From: Draconibacterium mangrovi
Lineage (GTDB): Bacteria > Bacteroidota > Bacteroidia > Bacteroidales > Prolixibacteraceae
Assembly: GCF_010586825.1 (NCBI RefSeq)
Contig: NZ_JAAAGB010000005.1
Span: 62,001 to 126,000 of the forward strand
DNA: 64,000 bases
Reading direction: 5' to 3'
In this document: positions 36,894 through 45,889 of the stretch, piece by piece
Layout: every line of letters starts with the position of its first letter
How positions within the stretch are numbered: position 1 is the stretch's first letter
Made by a program: the position numbers and the translations under genes
Notes under the pieces: generated by a model
The model's input: only the letters and a program-made list of their open reading frames with translations
What the model was told of the DNA's origin: nothing
Databases searched by the model: none

Positions 36894-37020
36894 GTGGAAA
36901 GTTGGGAGTCGGAAGTTGGAAAACCGAAGAGATGGCCAACTCGTAATTTGCAATTTGTGTCTTGCAGCTTCTTTAATCCTTCATCCTTTCACTTGGCTTG
37001 CCCCAGCTTAAAGAAATAAA
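36894..37020. repeat. short copy of the dispersed heptamer-phased spacer
   Basis: Contains ggaagttggaaaaccgaaga, then aactcgtaatttgcaatttg and ctttaatccttcatcctttc, ending in a variant of the cttggcttgccccag module. It is a shorter, altered version of the spacer sequence at 38.0-39.3 kb. Confidence 0.6.
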
Positions 37021-37135
37021 TCTTAAAAAGTAGCGGGTAAATCAATCATACACTTTTCTATTAAGCAACTTATAGTTAAATTGCAATACAAGCCCGGATT
37101 ACAAATCAATCCTACGCTATAAATAGAGAAGAAAA

Positions 37136-37837
37136 ATGGAATTTATAGATGCACTCAAATATGGAGCTATTGGATTATGCGCTATCCTTTTTGCTCTTTC
37201 AACAAAGTTGCTGTTAAAGGAACAAGACCGCAATGATGATGCGCGTCAGCCCATTTTAAACACCATTAAATGGTTTCTGGTTGTCTCCTTTTTAATGGCG
37301 GTGTTTTTTGGTATAACCGAGTTTCTGAAACCGGATAAAACAAATGCGACGCTGGAAAATGCGATAACAACGGTATGGGAATCTCATTATTCGGAATATA
37401 CCACTGATACAACATTACTGTTAAAAGCACAGCGGGTAAAAGAAGGTGACAACGAATGGGAGGGGACGGCAGATTCGGCCAAAGTGTGTGAAGATATTAT
37501 TTCGGAGCTGGAAATGTGCATGAACGAGCGATCGAGCATTGAATTTGAATTTTACACCTACATTATTCGTTTAAAAAAGGAGATTAATGATAAAGGAGGA
37601 ACGATAAATGTTGATTTTAATCCCGACAATAACAAAAAGGATGTTTATGAAATTCTCGAATTCATATTTATAAACCTCGAATTAACCGCTAAACAAAACT
37701 TAAACGACGATGAAGTGCGTTCATTGTGGAAACAATCCAAACGATCGTGGTCGACTAAAAATTTTAAGTTTATCGATTATTGGGATGTTGCACAATTGGT
37801 ACGCGAATACCTGGATAAGTTTTACCCGAACGAATAG
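37136..37837 (+). CDS. membrane-anchored protein of unknown function (233 residues)
   Basis: Two hydrophobic segments near the N-terminus (about residues 8-27 and 46-64) are followed by a soluble, mostly helical, charged domain of some 165 residues. I do not recognise a family. It stands alone between two repeat-filled spaces, downstream of the siderophore-type locus but separated by 240 bases, so no functional link is claimed. Confidence 0.7.
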   Translation: MEFIDALKYGAIGLCAILFALSTKLLLKEQDRNDDARQPILNTIKWFLVVSFLMAVFFGITEFLKPDKTNATLENAITTVWESHYSEYTTDTTLLLKAQRVKEGDNEWEGTADSAKVCEDIISELEMCMNERSSIEFEFYTYIIRLKKEINDKGGTINVDFNPDNNKKDVYEILEFIFINLELTAKQNLNDDEVRSLWKQSKRSWSTKNFKFIDYWDVAQLVREYLDKFYPNE

Positions 37838-38234
37838 ACTATCTCACAAAAAATCTTGTTGCCTTTCGAAAATAAGAAATTGAAATGTTTCATTTCTGAC
37901 ATATCCAGACGAGTTTCACGGCGCCGTCCCCCTTGGCGAAGGGCGATTTAGAGGGATTGATCTTTTTACTTGAGAATACCTGAATGCGTAAATGCAAAAA
38001 TGCGTTATTAAAAACTCAATGCCCAGTGACCAATGACCAATGACTAATGACCAGCGACTCGCAGCTCGTAGCTTTAATTCATCCTTAATCATTAATCCTT
38101 CATCCTTCCATTCGGCTTGCCACAGTCGTTCCTCCCTCGCAATGACTTTTTCCTGGGCGAAACTCGGCAGCGGACAATGAATTTATTTATCCCGTTACGA
38201 TTCATTATTGTTCGTTTTAATTTATCATGACTAT

Positions 38235-38334
38235 CGTTGTCCTTACAGACAACGCTTTTACGTGCCGGACCTTTGGTCCTATTCTTTTAGGGGCAAAGCC
38301 CCGGTACTTTTTAGCATCGTCTGTGAGGGCGATG
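38235..38334. repeat. four-hairpin module, copy 1
   Basis: In order: CGTTG/CAACG, GGACC-TTT-GGTCC, GGGGC-AAA-GCCCC, CATCG/CGATG, all perfect, within 100 bases. Confidence 0.8.
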
Positions 38335-38555
38335 TAAGATTCCCATTTTGCCAACAGCCTACCACTCGCAACTAGCATCTAGCGGCTCGCAGCTTTCTTT
38401 AATCCTTCATCCCTAATCCTTCATCCTTTCATTCGGCTTGCCACAGTAGTTCCTCCCTCTCAAGGACTTTTTCCTGGGCGAAACTCGGCAGCGGACAATG
38501 AATTCATTCATTCCGGCACGATTCATTATTGTTCGTTTTAATTTATCATGACTAT

Positions 38556-38655
38556 CGTTGCCCTTACAGACAACGCTTTTACGTGCCGGACCTTTGGTCC
38601 TGTTCGTTTAGGGGCAAAGCCCCGGTACTTTTTAGCATCGTCTGTGAGGGCGATG
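38556..38655. repeat. four-hairpin module, copy 2
   Basis: Same four perfect stems as copy 1, 321 bases further on. Confidence 0.8.
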
Positions 38656-38997
38656 TAAGATTCCCATTTTGCCAACAGCCTACCACCCGCAACTAGCAGC
38701 TAGTGGCTCGCAGCTCGTAGCTTTCTTTAATCCTTAATCCCTAATCCTTTCACTCGGTTTGATGTCATTGCGATACCGATGAGTAAGCGAATCGGTAGAA
38801 GCAATCTCTATCAGCTAGCGACTCGCAGCTCGTAGCTTTAATTCATCCTTAATCATTAATCCTTAATCCTTTCACTCGGCTTCCACAGTCGTTCCTCCCT
38901 CGAAATGACTTTTTCCTGGGCGAAACTCGACAGCGGACAATTAATTATTTTATCCTGGTATGATTTATTATTGTTCGTTTTAATTTATCATGACTAT

Positions 38998-39097
38998 CGT
39001 TGCCCTTACAGACAACGCTTTTACGTGCCGGACCTTTGGTCCTGTTCGTTTAGGGGCAAAGCCCCGGTACTTTTTAGGATCGTCTGTGAGGGCGATG
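38998..39097. repeat. four-hairpin module, copy 3
   Basis: Same order; the last stem has one mismatch (GATCG for CATCG). Confidence 0.78.
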
Positions 39098-39436
39098 TAA
39101 GATTCCCATTTTGCCAACAGCCTACCACCAGTAACTAGCAGCTAGTGGCTAGCAGCTCGCAGCTTTCTTTAATCCTTCATCCTTCATCCCTAATCCTTTC
39201 ATTCGGCTTGCCACAGTCGTTCCTCCCTCGCAATGACAGTTCCGGTTTATATCCCCGTCAGCAAATGCCCAGTGCCCAGTGCCCAATGACCAATGACTAG
39301 CGACTAGCAGCTCGCAGCTTTCTTTAATCCTTCATCCTTTATCAATAATCTTTCATAACCCTGTAACCAACAACAACTTCGTGCGTCTTTAAAACATCCG
39401 GTTCATTCATTCACGGAAAACTAAAGCTATTGAAAC

Positions 39437-41860
39437 ATGATTAAAAACTTATTGAAACACAGCTTGCGGGCGCTGAAGAAGCAGAAAGGATACGTTGCCA
39501 TCAACATCTTTGGCCTGGCCATTGGAATAGCCTGCAGTATTATTATCGCACTTTTTATTATTCACGAGTTAAGTTACGATCAGTACCACGAAAACAAAGA
39601 CCGTATTTACCGGGTAAACTTAGACGGTAAGATTGGCGAACAGGAAGTAAATGCCTCGTACTCGGCGTCGATACTTGGGCCAACCATGGTAAACGATTTC
39701 CCTGAAGTTGAAAAATTCTGCCGCTTAAATACCTGGGGCGAAACCATTATAAAAAAAGAAGATATCGCGTATGTGATCGACGATTTTGCTGAAGTGGATT
39801 CTACCTTTTTTGAGCTGTTTTCTATTCCGCTGCTAAAAGGCAACAGCAAAACCGTGCTGAATGAACCCAATACCATGGTTTTGTCGGAGTCGACAGCAAA
39901 AAAGATCTTTGGCAACGAAGATCCTATCAATAAAATGCTGCGTGTTAATACCGGGCAGGATCCTTACCGCATAACCGGAGTAATGGCCGACTTCCCCGAG
40001 GAAACACATTTTAACGCCAACATTCTCACGTCGTTTATGACCAACCGAAGAGCCAACGATCCCGAGTGGCTCAACAACAGTTTCTCCACCTATGTGTTGC
40101 TTAAACCAAATACTTCGGCAGCTAATGTGGAAGATAAGTTTTCAGGATTGATTGAAAAATACGTTGGGCCGCGGGTGCAGGAAATGATGGGTATAATGTT
40201 GGAGGATTTTATTGCACAGGGCAATCGCTACAGTTTTCACCTGCAGCCGGTAACAAAAATACACCTTCAGCCGGAAATCGAACACGAAGTAAAACCGGCC
40301 ACCGACCCGAAATACCTGGTGATTTTCAGTAGTGTGGCCATTTTAATTATCGTTATTGCCTCCATTAATTTTATGAACCTGTCGACCGCGCAGGCCACAA
40401 AACGCGCCAAAGAGATTGGAGTGAAGAAGGTAAGCGGATCGTCAAAAGGAATGCTCATTCTGCAGTTCCTTACCGATTCTACCTTGATTTCGTTTATCGC
40501 ACTGATTCTGGCCGTGGTTATCGTTTTTGTGTCGCTACCGTTTTTTAACGACGTTTTTGATACACAGGTACGATTTAACCTCATCCAGCATTTCTACTAT
40601 ATTCCCTTGCTCATTGCCTTTGCCCTGTTTGTAGGTTTTGTTGCAGGCGCTTATCCGGCCTTTTATCTTTCGTCGTTTAATCCCAATACGGTGTTGCGCG
40701 GAAAGCTTCGCGACGGGGCAAAAAACGGGAAATTACGCCGCATTCTGGTGTCGGTGCAGTTTCTTATTTCCATTATTCTTATTGTTGGAACCATCATTAT
40801 GTACCGCCAGCTAACGTACATGGTAAATAAAGATGTTGGTTTTGGTAAAGACCGTTTGATGGTGATAGGAAGTGCCGGTTCTATTGGCGACCAGGTAAAA
40901 GCATTTAAACAGGAAATTCTGAAAATACCCGGCGTTGAGTTTGTTTCGGCGTCGACAGCTGTTCCGGGGCATAACAATAACAACAACGGTTATATGCTGG
41001 AAGGCCACGACGGACAGACCTACCTGATGCAAACCGCTTATGTTGATTACGATTTTCTGAAAACCTATAACATGCAACTCCGCGACGGGCGCTTTTTCGA
41101 CCGCGAGTTTGGTGCCGACCGCGAAGCTTGTGTGGTAAACCGGAAAACCATTGAAGAGTTTGGTATCGACGATTACACTCAAACCCGCTTTATTGTTGTA
41201 TTTACCGACGAGGGCGATAAAAAATTTATGCCCATTATTGGCGTTTGTAACGATTTTCATTTCGAATCGCTACACAGCCGCATCAACCCGTATGTAATGC
41301 GGTTTAAGGAAGACGACAATAACTGGGGCTATATTTCGGTGAAATTCAACACCGATGCATCGGCAGCGGCCATTAACCAGATCGAAGAAAGCTGGAAACG
41401 TTTTGCATCGAACAACCCGATGCGCTATTTCTTTATGGACGAAGATTTTGCGCACATGTATAAATCCGAAAGGCAAAACGCCAAACTATCGGTGGTATTT
41501 GCCATTCTGGGGATTTTTATTGCCGCACTCGGACTGTTCGGACTTACCTCGTTTACCGTTGAGCAACGCACCAAGGAAGTGGGGGTGCGCAAAGCACTGG
41601 GAGCTTCGGGTTACAGTATTTTTTACCTCATTTCGAAAGAAATCGTTATCCTGGTTTGCGTGTCAACCCTGGTGGCCAGTCCGCTTATTTACTGGGTGGC
41701 GAGCAACTGGCTGCATAATTATTACTACCGCATCCACCTCGGAGCGCTCGAGTTTATTGTTGGTTTTATTGCCGCCATTTCCATAGCACTGCTTACCATC
41801 AGTTATAAAACGCTGCAAACACTGCGGATTAACCCGGCGCATACGTTGAGGTATGAGTAG
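39437..41860 (+). CDS. FtsX/MacB-type ABC transporter permease
   Basis: 807-residue inner-membrane protein with the layout of Bacteroidota MacB-like permeases: TM helix at about residues 20-42 (GLAIGIACSIIIALFII), a MacB periplasmic core domain, an FtsX block of three helices (ATKRAKEIGVKKVSGSSKGM precedes helix 3), a second periplasmic domain and a second FtsX block (VEQRTKEVGVRKALGAS). The C-terminus ends with the usual INPAHTLRYE. No ATPase gene is adjacent, which is common for this expanded family. Possible roles are lipoprotein or peptide export, or stress sensing. Confidence 0.88.
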   Translation: MIKNLLKHSLRALKKQKGYVAINIFGLAIGIACSIIIALFIIHELSYDQYHENKDRIYRVNLDGKIGEQEVNASYSASILGPTMVNDFPEVEKFCRLNTWGETIIKKEDIAYVIDDFAEVDSTFFELFSIPLLKGNSKTVLNEPNTMVLSESTAKKIFGNEDPINKMLRVNTGQDPYRITGVMADFPEETHFNANILTSFMTNRRANDPEWLNNSFSTYVLLKPNTSAANVEDKFSGLIEKYVGPRVQEMMGIMLEDFIAQGNRYSFHLQPVTKIHLQPEIEHEVKPATDPKYLVIFSSVAILIIVIASINFMNLSTAQATKRAKEIGVKKVSGSSKGMLILQFLTDSTLISFIALILAVVIVFVSLPFFNDVFDTQVRFNLIQHFYYIPLLIAFALFVGFVAGAYPAFYLSSFNPNTVLRGKLRDGAKNGKLRRILVSVQFLISIILIVGTIIMYRQLTYMVNKDVGFGKDRLMVIGSAGSIGDQVKAFKQEILKIPGVEFVSASTAVPGHNNNNNGYMLEGHDGQTYLMQTAYVDYDFLKTYNMQLRDGRFFDREFGADREACVVNRKTIEEFGIDDYTQTRFIVVFTDEGDKKFMPIIGVCNDFHFESLHSRINPYVMRFKEDDNNWGYISVKFNTDASAAAINQIEESWKRFASNNPMRYFFMDEDFAHMYKSERQNAKLSVVFAILGIFIAALGLFGLTSFTVEQRTKEVGVRKALGASGYSIFYLISKEIVILVCVSTLVASPLIYWVASNWLHNYYYRIHLGALEFIVGFIAAISIALLTISYKTLQTLRINPAHTLRYE

Positions 41861-42540
41861 GGTGAATGATTTAATGCTTTAATGAGCAGTAGCTTTGTAA
41901 AATTGCCTACTGCGATTTTGCCAACTGCCTACTTGTTGCAGATTGATCTTAAGATTGATGGAGATTGAATGAGATTGAGGGATTGAAGGACTGAATGTTG
42001 GAATGCTTAAATGCGTGAATGCAAAAATGCTTTAATAAAAACACACAACAAGTAACCAATGACTCACAACTCGTATCTCGTAACTCGTGGCTCGCAGCTA
42101 GTAACTAGCGGCTCGCAGCTTTGATTCATCCTTCATCCTTCATCCTTAATCCTTAATCCTTCCATTCGGTTTGCCACGGTCGTTCCTCCCTCGCAATGAC
42201 ATTATTTGTTAGCTAAAGTCGGCAGCGGACAATGAATGATTTCATCCGGGCACGATTCACCACTGTCCGCTGCCCTGACACTCAATACTATCGAGTCATT
42301 GCGATACCGATGAGTTAACGAATCGGTAGAAGCAATCTCTATCAACCAGCAACCAGCAACTCGCAACTCGTATCTAGTAACTCGTGGCTCGCAGCTAGCA
42401 ACCAGCGGCTCGCAACTCGTAGCTCGTAGCTTTGATTCATCCTTCATCCTTAATCCTTAATCCTTCATCAATAATCCTTCTATTCAATTTAATACAGTTA
42501 TCCCTCTGCAGCACAACATTGTAATTCATACCCAAAAAGA
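41861..42540. repeat. heptamer-phased tracts, GCAGCGGACA hairpin and related modules
   Basis: Two long tracts keep strict 7-base phasing (42061-42165: ctcgtaa-ctcgtgg-type units, then tcatcct/taatcct units; 42352-42485 likewise). Between them are the cgttcctccctcgcaatgac module (42181-42200), a hairpin of GGCAGCGGACA (42221-42231) with TGTCCGCTGCC (42264-42274), and tcattgcgataccgatgagt-to-gaagcaatctct (42297-42342) with an ACCGAT/ATCGGT stem. The short open frames here are translations of repeats. Confidence 0.85.
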
Positions 42541-42558
42541 AATACCAATAAATAAAAA

Positions 42559-42975
42559 ATGGAAAACCAAAACTACCCCGGAGTTTTTGTAAGAGTAAAA
42601 GCAGTGATAACCGACTCGGTAATCCTTTTGATTTTTATGCTGGGCATTGTTGCTTTGTTCGATCGTTTCGAAAACGTTCCCGATTTTGCACGGATAGCGG
42701 CATTTGTATTTATTTTCCTGCTTTACGACCCGCTTTTTACCAGCATCTTTGGCGGAACAATTGGTCATTTTCTGTTTGGAATTCGCGTAAAACGAGCCAA
42801 CAACCCGGAGAAGAATATTCTTTTCCCGCTGGCAGTAATCCGCTACATCATAAAAGCTTTGCTGGGCTGGCTTTCCTTAATCACCGTAAGCGGCAATAAA
42901 AAGGCAAAAGCCATACATGATATTGTGGTACAATCGATAGTTATTTATAAACATCCTGTTGCTGCGATCAACTAA
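42559..42975 (+). CDS. RDD family membrane protein
   Basis: 138 residues with three hydrophobic helices. The family name residues are visible: R and D in the first helix (VRVKAVITDSVILL) and D in the second (LLYDPLF), and the GGTIGHFLFGIRV motif is typical. RDD proteins are small transport- or stress-related membrane proteins of poorly known function. A degraded copy of its 3' end lies at 43645-43731. Confidence 0.85.
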   Translation: MENQNYPGVFVRVKAVITDSVILLIFMLGIVALFDRFENVPDFARIAAFVFIFLLYDPLFTSIFGGTIGHFLFGIRVKRANNPEKNILFPLAVIRYIIKALLGWLSLITVSGNKKAKAIHDIVVQSIVIYKHPVAAIN

Positions 42976-43058
42976 TCCTTCGTGTCCTCTTTTGTTTTAA
43001 CTAAACAATAGTTACTTTTATAACACATACTCAAAAGAGCAAACAAACATTTCCGGTC

Positions 43059-43622
43059 ATGAGAAATTACAAACTGTTGTTTATCCTGATCCTTATCCTC
43101 CCGCTTGGAGCCTGTATTTTCGATAACGACGACGATGGGCCAATGTTCTATCTGTTTGTTGAAGGTTATACTGAAGTGGACGGCGTATTGATTTCCGGCC
43201 CCGAACCACCGGTGCTACATATTGATTTTCCTACCTATCGCTACAATGAAGACCTGCATACACTAAATGGTATCATCGATTTTGAGATGAATAAAGACCT
43301 CAAATTTATTTACGGCGGAGGAACCTGTTTAACGGGTACAGCAGGTGCCGGTTGTGCTACGGGGCTCACCGGAGTTTACGAAATACCTTTTAAACACGCC
43401 GCGTTTGAATTGCTGAAAATTGAAACCGACGGTACCATTCGGTTTATATACGATGACGAAGTTTTTAGCCTGGCTGTAAATGAAGAACATGCCGTGCTTA
43501 CCTCCTCCATAGATACAAGCGATGTAAATGGGGTAATTAGCATCTCCGAAATTACAAGTACACATACCATATCGAATTTTGGTTTTATCGAAGAGGAAGA
43601 TATTATTCCGTGGGAGTGGTAA
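43059..43622 (+). CDS. lipoprotein of unknown function (187 residues)
   Basis: Signal peptide with lipobox LGAC, then an acidic linker (FDNDDDGP) and a soluble, probably beta-rich domain. A Cys pair (CLTGTAGAGC) may form a disulfide. No family is recognised. It lies between the intact RDD gene and the RDD gene remnant. Confidence 0.75.
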   Translation: MRNYKLLFILILILPLGACIFDNDDDGPMFYLFVEGYTEVDGVLISGPEPPVLHIDFPTYRYNEDLHTLNGIIDFEMNKDLKFIYGGGTCLTGTAGAGCATGLTGVYEIPFKHAAFELLKIETDGTIRFIYDDEVFSLAVNEEHAVLTSSIDTSDVNGVISISEITSTHTISNFGFIEEEDIIPWEW

Positions 43623-43644
43623 GCGGAGAAGACGATACTTTTAA

Positions 43645-43731
43645 AAAGCAAAAGCCATCCATGATATTGTGATACAATCAAGTTTTATTTATAAAAACCC
43701 AGTCGGCACGCAAAACCCTAAAAACCAATAA
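43645..43731 (+). pseudogene. 3' remnant of a second RDD family gene
   Basis: The frame reads KAKAIHDIVIQSSFIYKNPV and then GTQNPKNQ before TAA, closely matching the C-terminus of the intact RDD protein (KAKAIHDIVVQSIVIYKHPV). A TAA lies directly upstream and there is no start codon, so only the last 29 codons or so of the paralog survive. Its stop codon abuts the ATG of the next gene (TAAATG), suggesting that the next gene was once downstream of this RDD copy in an operon. Confidence 0.75.
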
Positions 43732-44484
43732 ATGACACGAATTAAACTCGAAACACTATTCACTTCAAACATTCCGGTGGACTGCCACCTTTTAAAAGGC
43801 CGGTTGGAAACCGAAGGCATCGATTGTTTTCTTTTTGATGAAAATATAGTTTGGGTACATCCCTTTCGGGCGGTTGCCGTTGGAGGTGTAAAACTAAAAG
43901 TACCGTCGCACCAGCTTGAGCCGGCCGCTGCACTGCTCGAACACCTGAAAAAAGGCTGTTTGCCGGATGAAATGGGGGAGTACAAAATCAGCGAAATCCT
44001 TCAGTCGGAATACCACAGGCAACAGGAGATTTTAAGCATCAAATCGGCAATTCGTAATAACCCGGCTTTGCTGGATAAGCCTGCTGAAATAAAAACCACG
44101 CTGTTAAACCCCGCCGAAGTGGCTGAAATTGTTGAAGAAGAAAAGGAATTTCAAGTGCTGGCGAACAAAAAATTACATTTTACCTGGGATGATTTTTTCT
44201 ATGAATTGTTCGATTTCGACCGCGACGTATTTAAGTATTTGCGAACCCGCCCGGTTGAATATTACCTGGATAAAGAGCTGGTAGATCGGTATAATTCCCG
44301 TGCCGCCGACGAACATGCGCTTATTTGCCCCAACTGTAAATCGGATAACACCAAATACGGATTTGCGATCGACTACAAATGGGATGTGTTGTACCTGGTT
44401 TTGTCGCTGCTATTCAGTACTCCTTTCCCCTTGATCCGTAAAAAATCGCATTGTTTCGATTGCGGCCACAATTTTAACGCCTAA
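43732..44484 (+). CDS. DUF2007 protein with C-terminal zinc ribbon
   Basis: 250 residues. The N-terminal 75 residues (LFTSNIPVDCHLLKGRLETE, then VGGVKLKVPSHQLEPAAALL) match the DUF2007 'putative signal transducing' domain. The middle is helical and acidic. The C-terminus has a zinc ribbon, CPNCKSDNTKYGF and CFDCGHNF, with a hydrophobic stretch (VLYLVLSLLFSTPFPL) between the Cys pairs that could dip into the membrane. Function unknown. The gene starts immediately after the RDD remnant. Confidence 0.82.
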   Translation: MTRIKLETLFTSNIPVDCHLLKGRLETEGIDCFLFDENIVWVHPFRAVAVGGVKLKVPSHQLEPAAALLEHLKKGCLPDEMGEYKISEILQSEYHRQQEILSIKSAIRNNPALLDKPAEIKTTLLNPAEVAEIVEEEKEFQVLANKKLHFTWDDFFYELFDFDRDVFKYLRTRPVEYYLDKELVDRYNSRAADEHALICPNCKSDNTKYGFAIDYKWDVLYLVLSLLFSTPFPLIRKKSHCFDCGHNFNA

Positions 44485-44995
44485 AAAGCGATCATCACCC
44501 AGTGACCAAAATGACCAGTGACCAATGACCAATGCCCAGTGACTAATGACAAATGACCAATGACCAATAACTCGCAACTCGTGTCTCGCAGCTCGTAACT
44601 CTTTTAATCCCCTTGATTATCAAAACTTTTCCACAATTATTTTATTTTATGTAAACAAATGTTATTTTTAACACTCCTTACCCGGTCACAGAGAAGATTT
44701 CGTTGTGTTGGAAAGACCCCGGAAGTACTTGGATTAGCCGTTTGTAAACGACTATCCGTTAGCTGGCGGATTTGTAAATGTTTACAAGCGGATAGATTAT
44801 TTGAAATAAACAACTTATAAGAAAATCTAATTTTGACGCTATAAGCGATGTATGGGTAATATACTTATACGTACGTTATGCAACATTTTAAATCAAGAGA
44901 TATGACAATTAAATATGAAATGTAAAACAAGATTTCAAGGACTATTTTTTAAAATAAAATGCTTTCTCTATTATCTAAAAATTTATAACTCAAAT
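44485..44995. other. spacer with heptamer tract and REP-like palindromes
   Basis: 44498-44610 carries gaccaatgaccaatgcccag-type and ctcgcaactcgtgtctcgca-type 7-base tracts. 44739-44793 has stacked palindromes: CGTTTGTAAACG, ATCCG...CGGAT and TTGTAAATGTTTACAA. The sequence becomes strongly A/T-rich from about 44610. GTTATGCAAC at 44875-44884 marks the left border of the SIR2 unit. No gene seen. Confidence 0.6.
44875..44884 (+). other. left border site of the SIR2 two-gene unit
   Basis: GTTATGCAAC is the exact reverse complement of GTTGCATAAC at 47059-47068, which follows the stop of the SIR2 gene by five bases. In an integron cassette the first bases (TTATGC) and the R'' site of the terminal attC (GCATAAC) are complementary in just this way. 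Confidence 0.5.
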
Positions 44996-45850
44996 ATGAC
45001 TGATGAATTAAAAGATAACTTTCCTTATGTAATGCTGGATAGAACATTTTCAGAAAAAGAAGTGAAGAAAAATTACTCAAGTTTAAGTGTAAAATCCTCA
45101 GCTCTTACGAAATCATGGAATGATACAATTAACTCTCAGTGGACTATAAGGGATTTCATAGCGATTAAAATGATATTGTCATCAACAATATTATTAAGCT
45201 CTGTCGAACATGCAAATAAAGTAAATCTTAAAATTGTAGAACCATACCTTTTATACTACTCTCTTCTTAATTGCGCACGAGCAGTTGTTTTGACCTCTCC
45301 ATTCGTGGAATGGAATGAAGATGACTTATTTACAATGACACATTCAAAAACAATAAATTTACTTGGAGATATAGTTGCAAAATATAACAAAACAAAGGGT
45401 GCTGAGATTAGAAAGTTTATTGTTTGGGCTAGAGAATATCGAGAGATATTTTCCTATAAATTTCCTGCGAATGGATTAACTAATCATCACTTATCAAGCA
45501 TAGAAGTCATTGATAACTGTAAGATTATGTGCGAAATTGCTCAATTTCAGAGTAAAGTTCTAGAAAATTCAATATGCAAAAATGTAAAAGGTGAATTTAA
45601 CTTTGACCAAAATTACTTTGAAGTAGGATATATTTATGGGAAGGATAATTTTCAATTCATTGACGAGGAAGATTGGTACAGACTTTCATATATCAATAGA
45701 AAGCAAAAAAGACCATATAGCATACATTCTACAATGACGGAGGGAATGGTTGAGGATTTCATTGGAGCTTGGTGTACAGAGGATGAAATTGAATCTGATT
45801 TGATATATAATCCTGACTTAAATTGGCAAATTATTTTTCCACTTCCTTAA
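44996..45850 (+). CDS. unknown protein paired with SIR2 protein (284 residues)
   Basis: Protein beginning MTDELKDNFPYVMLDRTFSE. It is mostly helical with no signal peptide. The centre contains a segment EPYLLYYSLLNCARAVVLT that is reminiscent of HEPN or YaaC-like helical domains, but the catalytic RxxxxH of HEPN nucleases is not evident. I do not recognise a family. It precedes the SIR2 gene by 39 bases on the same strand, in an A/T-rich segment unlike the neighbouring core genes. A sensor, inhibitor or second effector for the SIR2 enzyme are the options. The frame is open 27 codons further upstream, but the chosen ATG gives a more natural N-terminus. Confidence 0.72.
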   Translation: MTDELKDNFPYVMLDRTFSEKEVKKNYSSLSVKSSALTKSWNDTINSQWTIRDFIAIKMILSSTILLSSVEHANKVNLKIVEPYLLYYSLLNCARAVVLTSPFVEWNEDDLFTMTHSKTINLLGDIVAKYNKTKGAEIRKFIVWAREYREIFSYKFPANGLTNHHLSSIEVIDNCKIMCEIAQFQSKVLENSICKNVKGEFNFDQNYFEVGYIYGKDNFQFIDEEDWYRLSYINRKQKRPYSIHSTMTEGMVEDFIGAWCTEDEIESDLIYNPDLNWQIIFPLP

Positions 45851-45889
45851 AAATATGCAACACAATTTTTACAATTAAACTAAACCAAG

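Larger units (their letters stand above)
37838..39436. repeat. 1.6-kb composite repeat region
   Basis: No gene is credible here. The space contains (1) tracts with 7-base phasing that run through variants of accaatg, actcgca/gctcgta and ttcatcc/ttaatcc; (2) a conserved module cattcggcttgccacagtcg-ttcctccctcgcaatgac; (3) the left half of a gcagcggacaatgaat element; and (4) three near-identical copies of a four-hairpin module starting at about 38235, 38556 and 38998. Between copies two and three there is an extra 120-base insert with a tcattgcgataccgatgag...gaagcaatctc element. Confidence 0.85.

Noticed and set aside
38905-39138. 77-codon plus-strand open frame in the repeat region
   Set aside because: It is a translation of the four-hairpin module and its flank; the other module copies do not keep the frame.
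37838-39436. CRISPR array
   Set aside because: Repeats are long, mosaic and unequally spaced; there are no uniform unique spacers and no cas genes.
42202-42447. 81-codon minus-strand open frame (repeated CEPLVAS-type residues)
   Set aside because: It reads the heptamer tract and the GCAGCGGACA hairpin; the apparent peptide repeat is only the 7-base DNA phasing.
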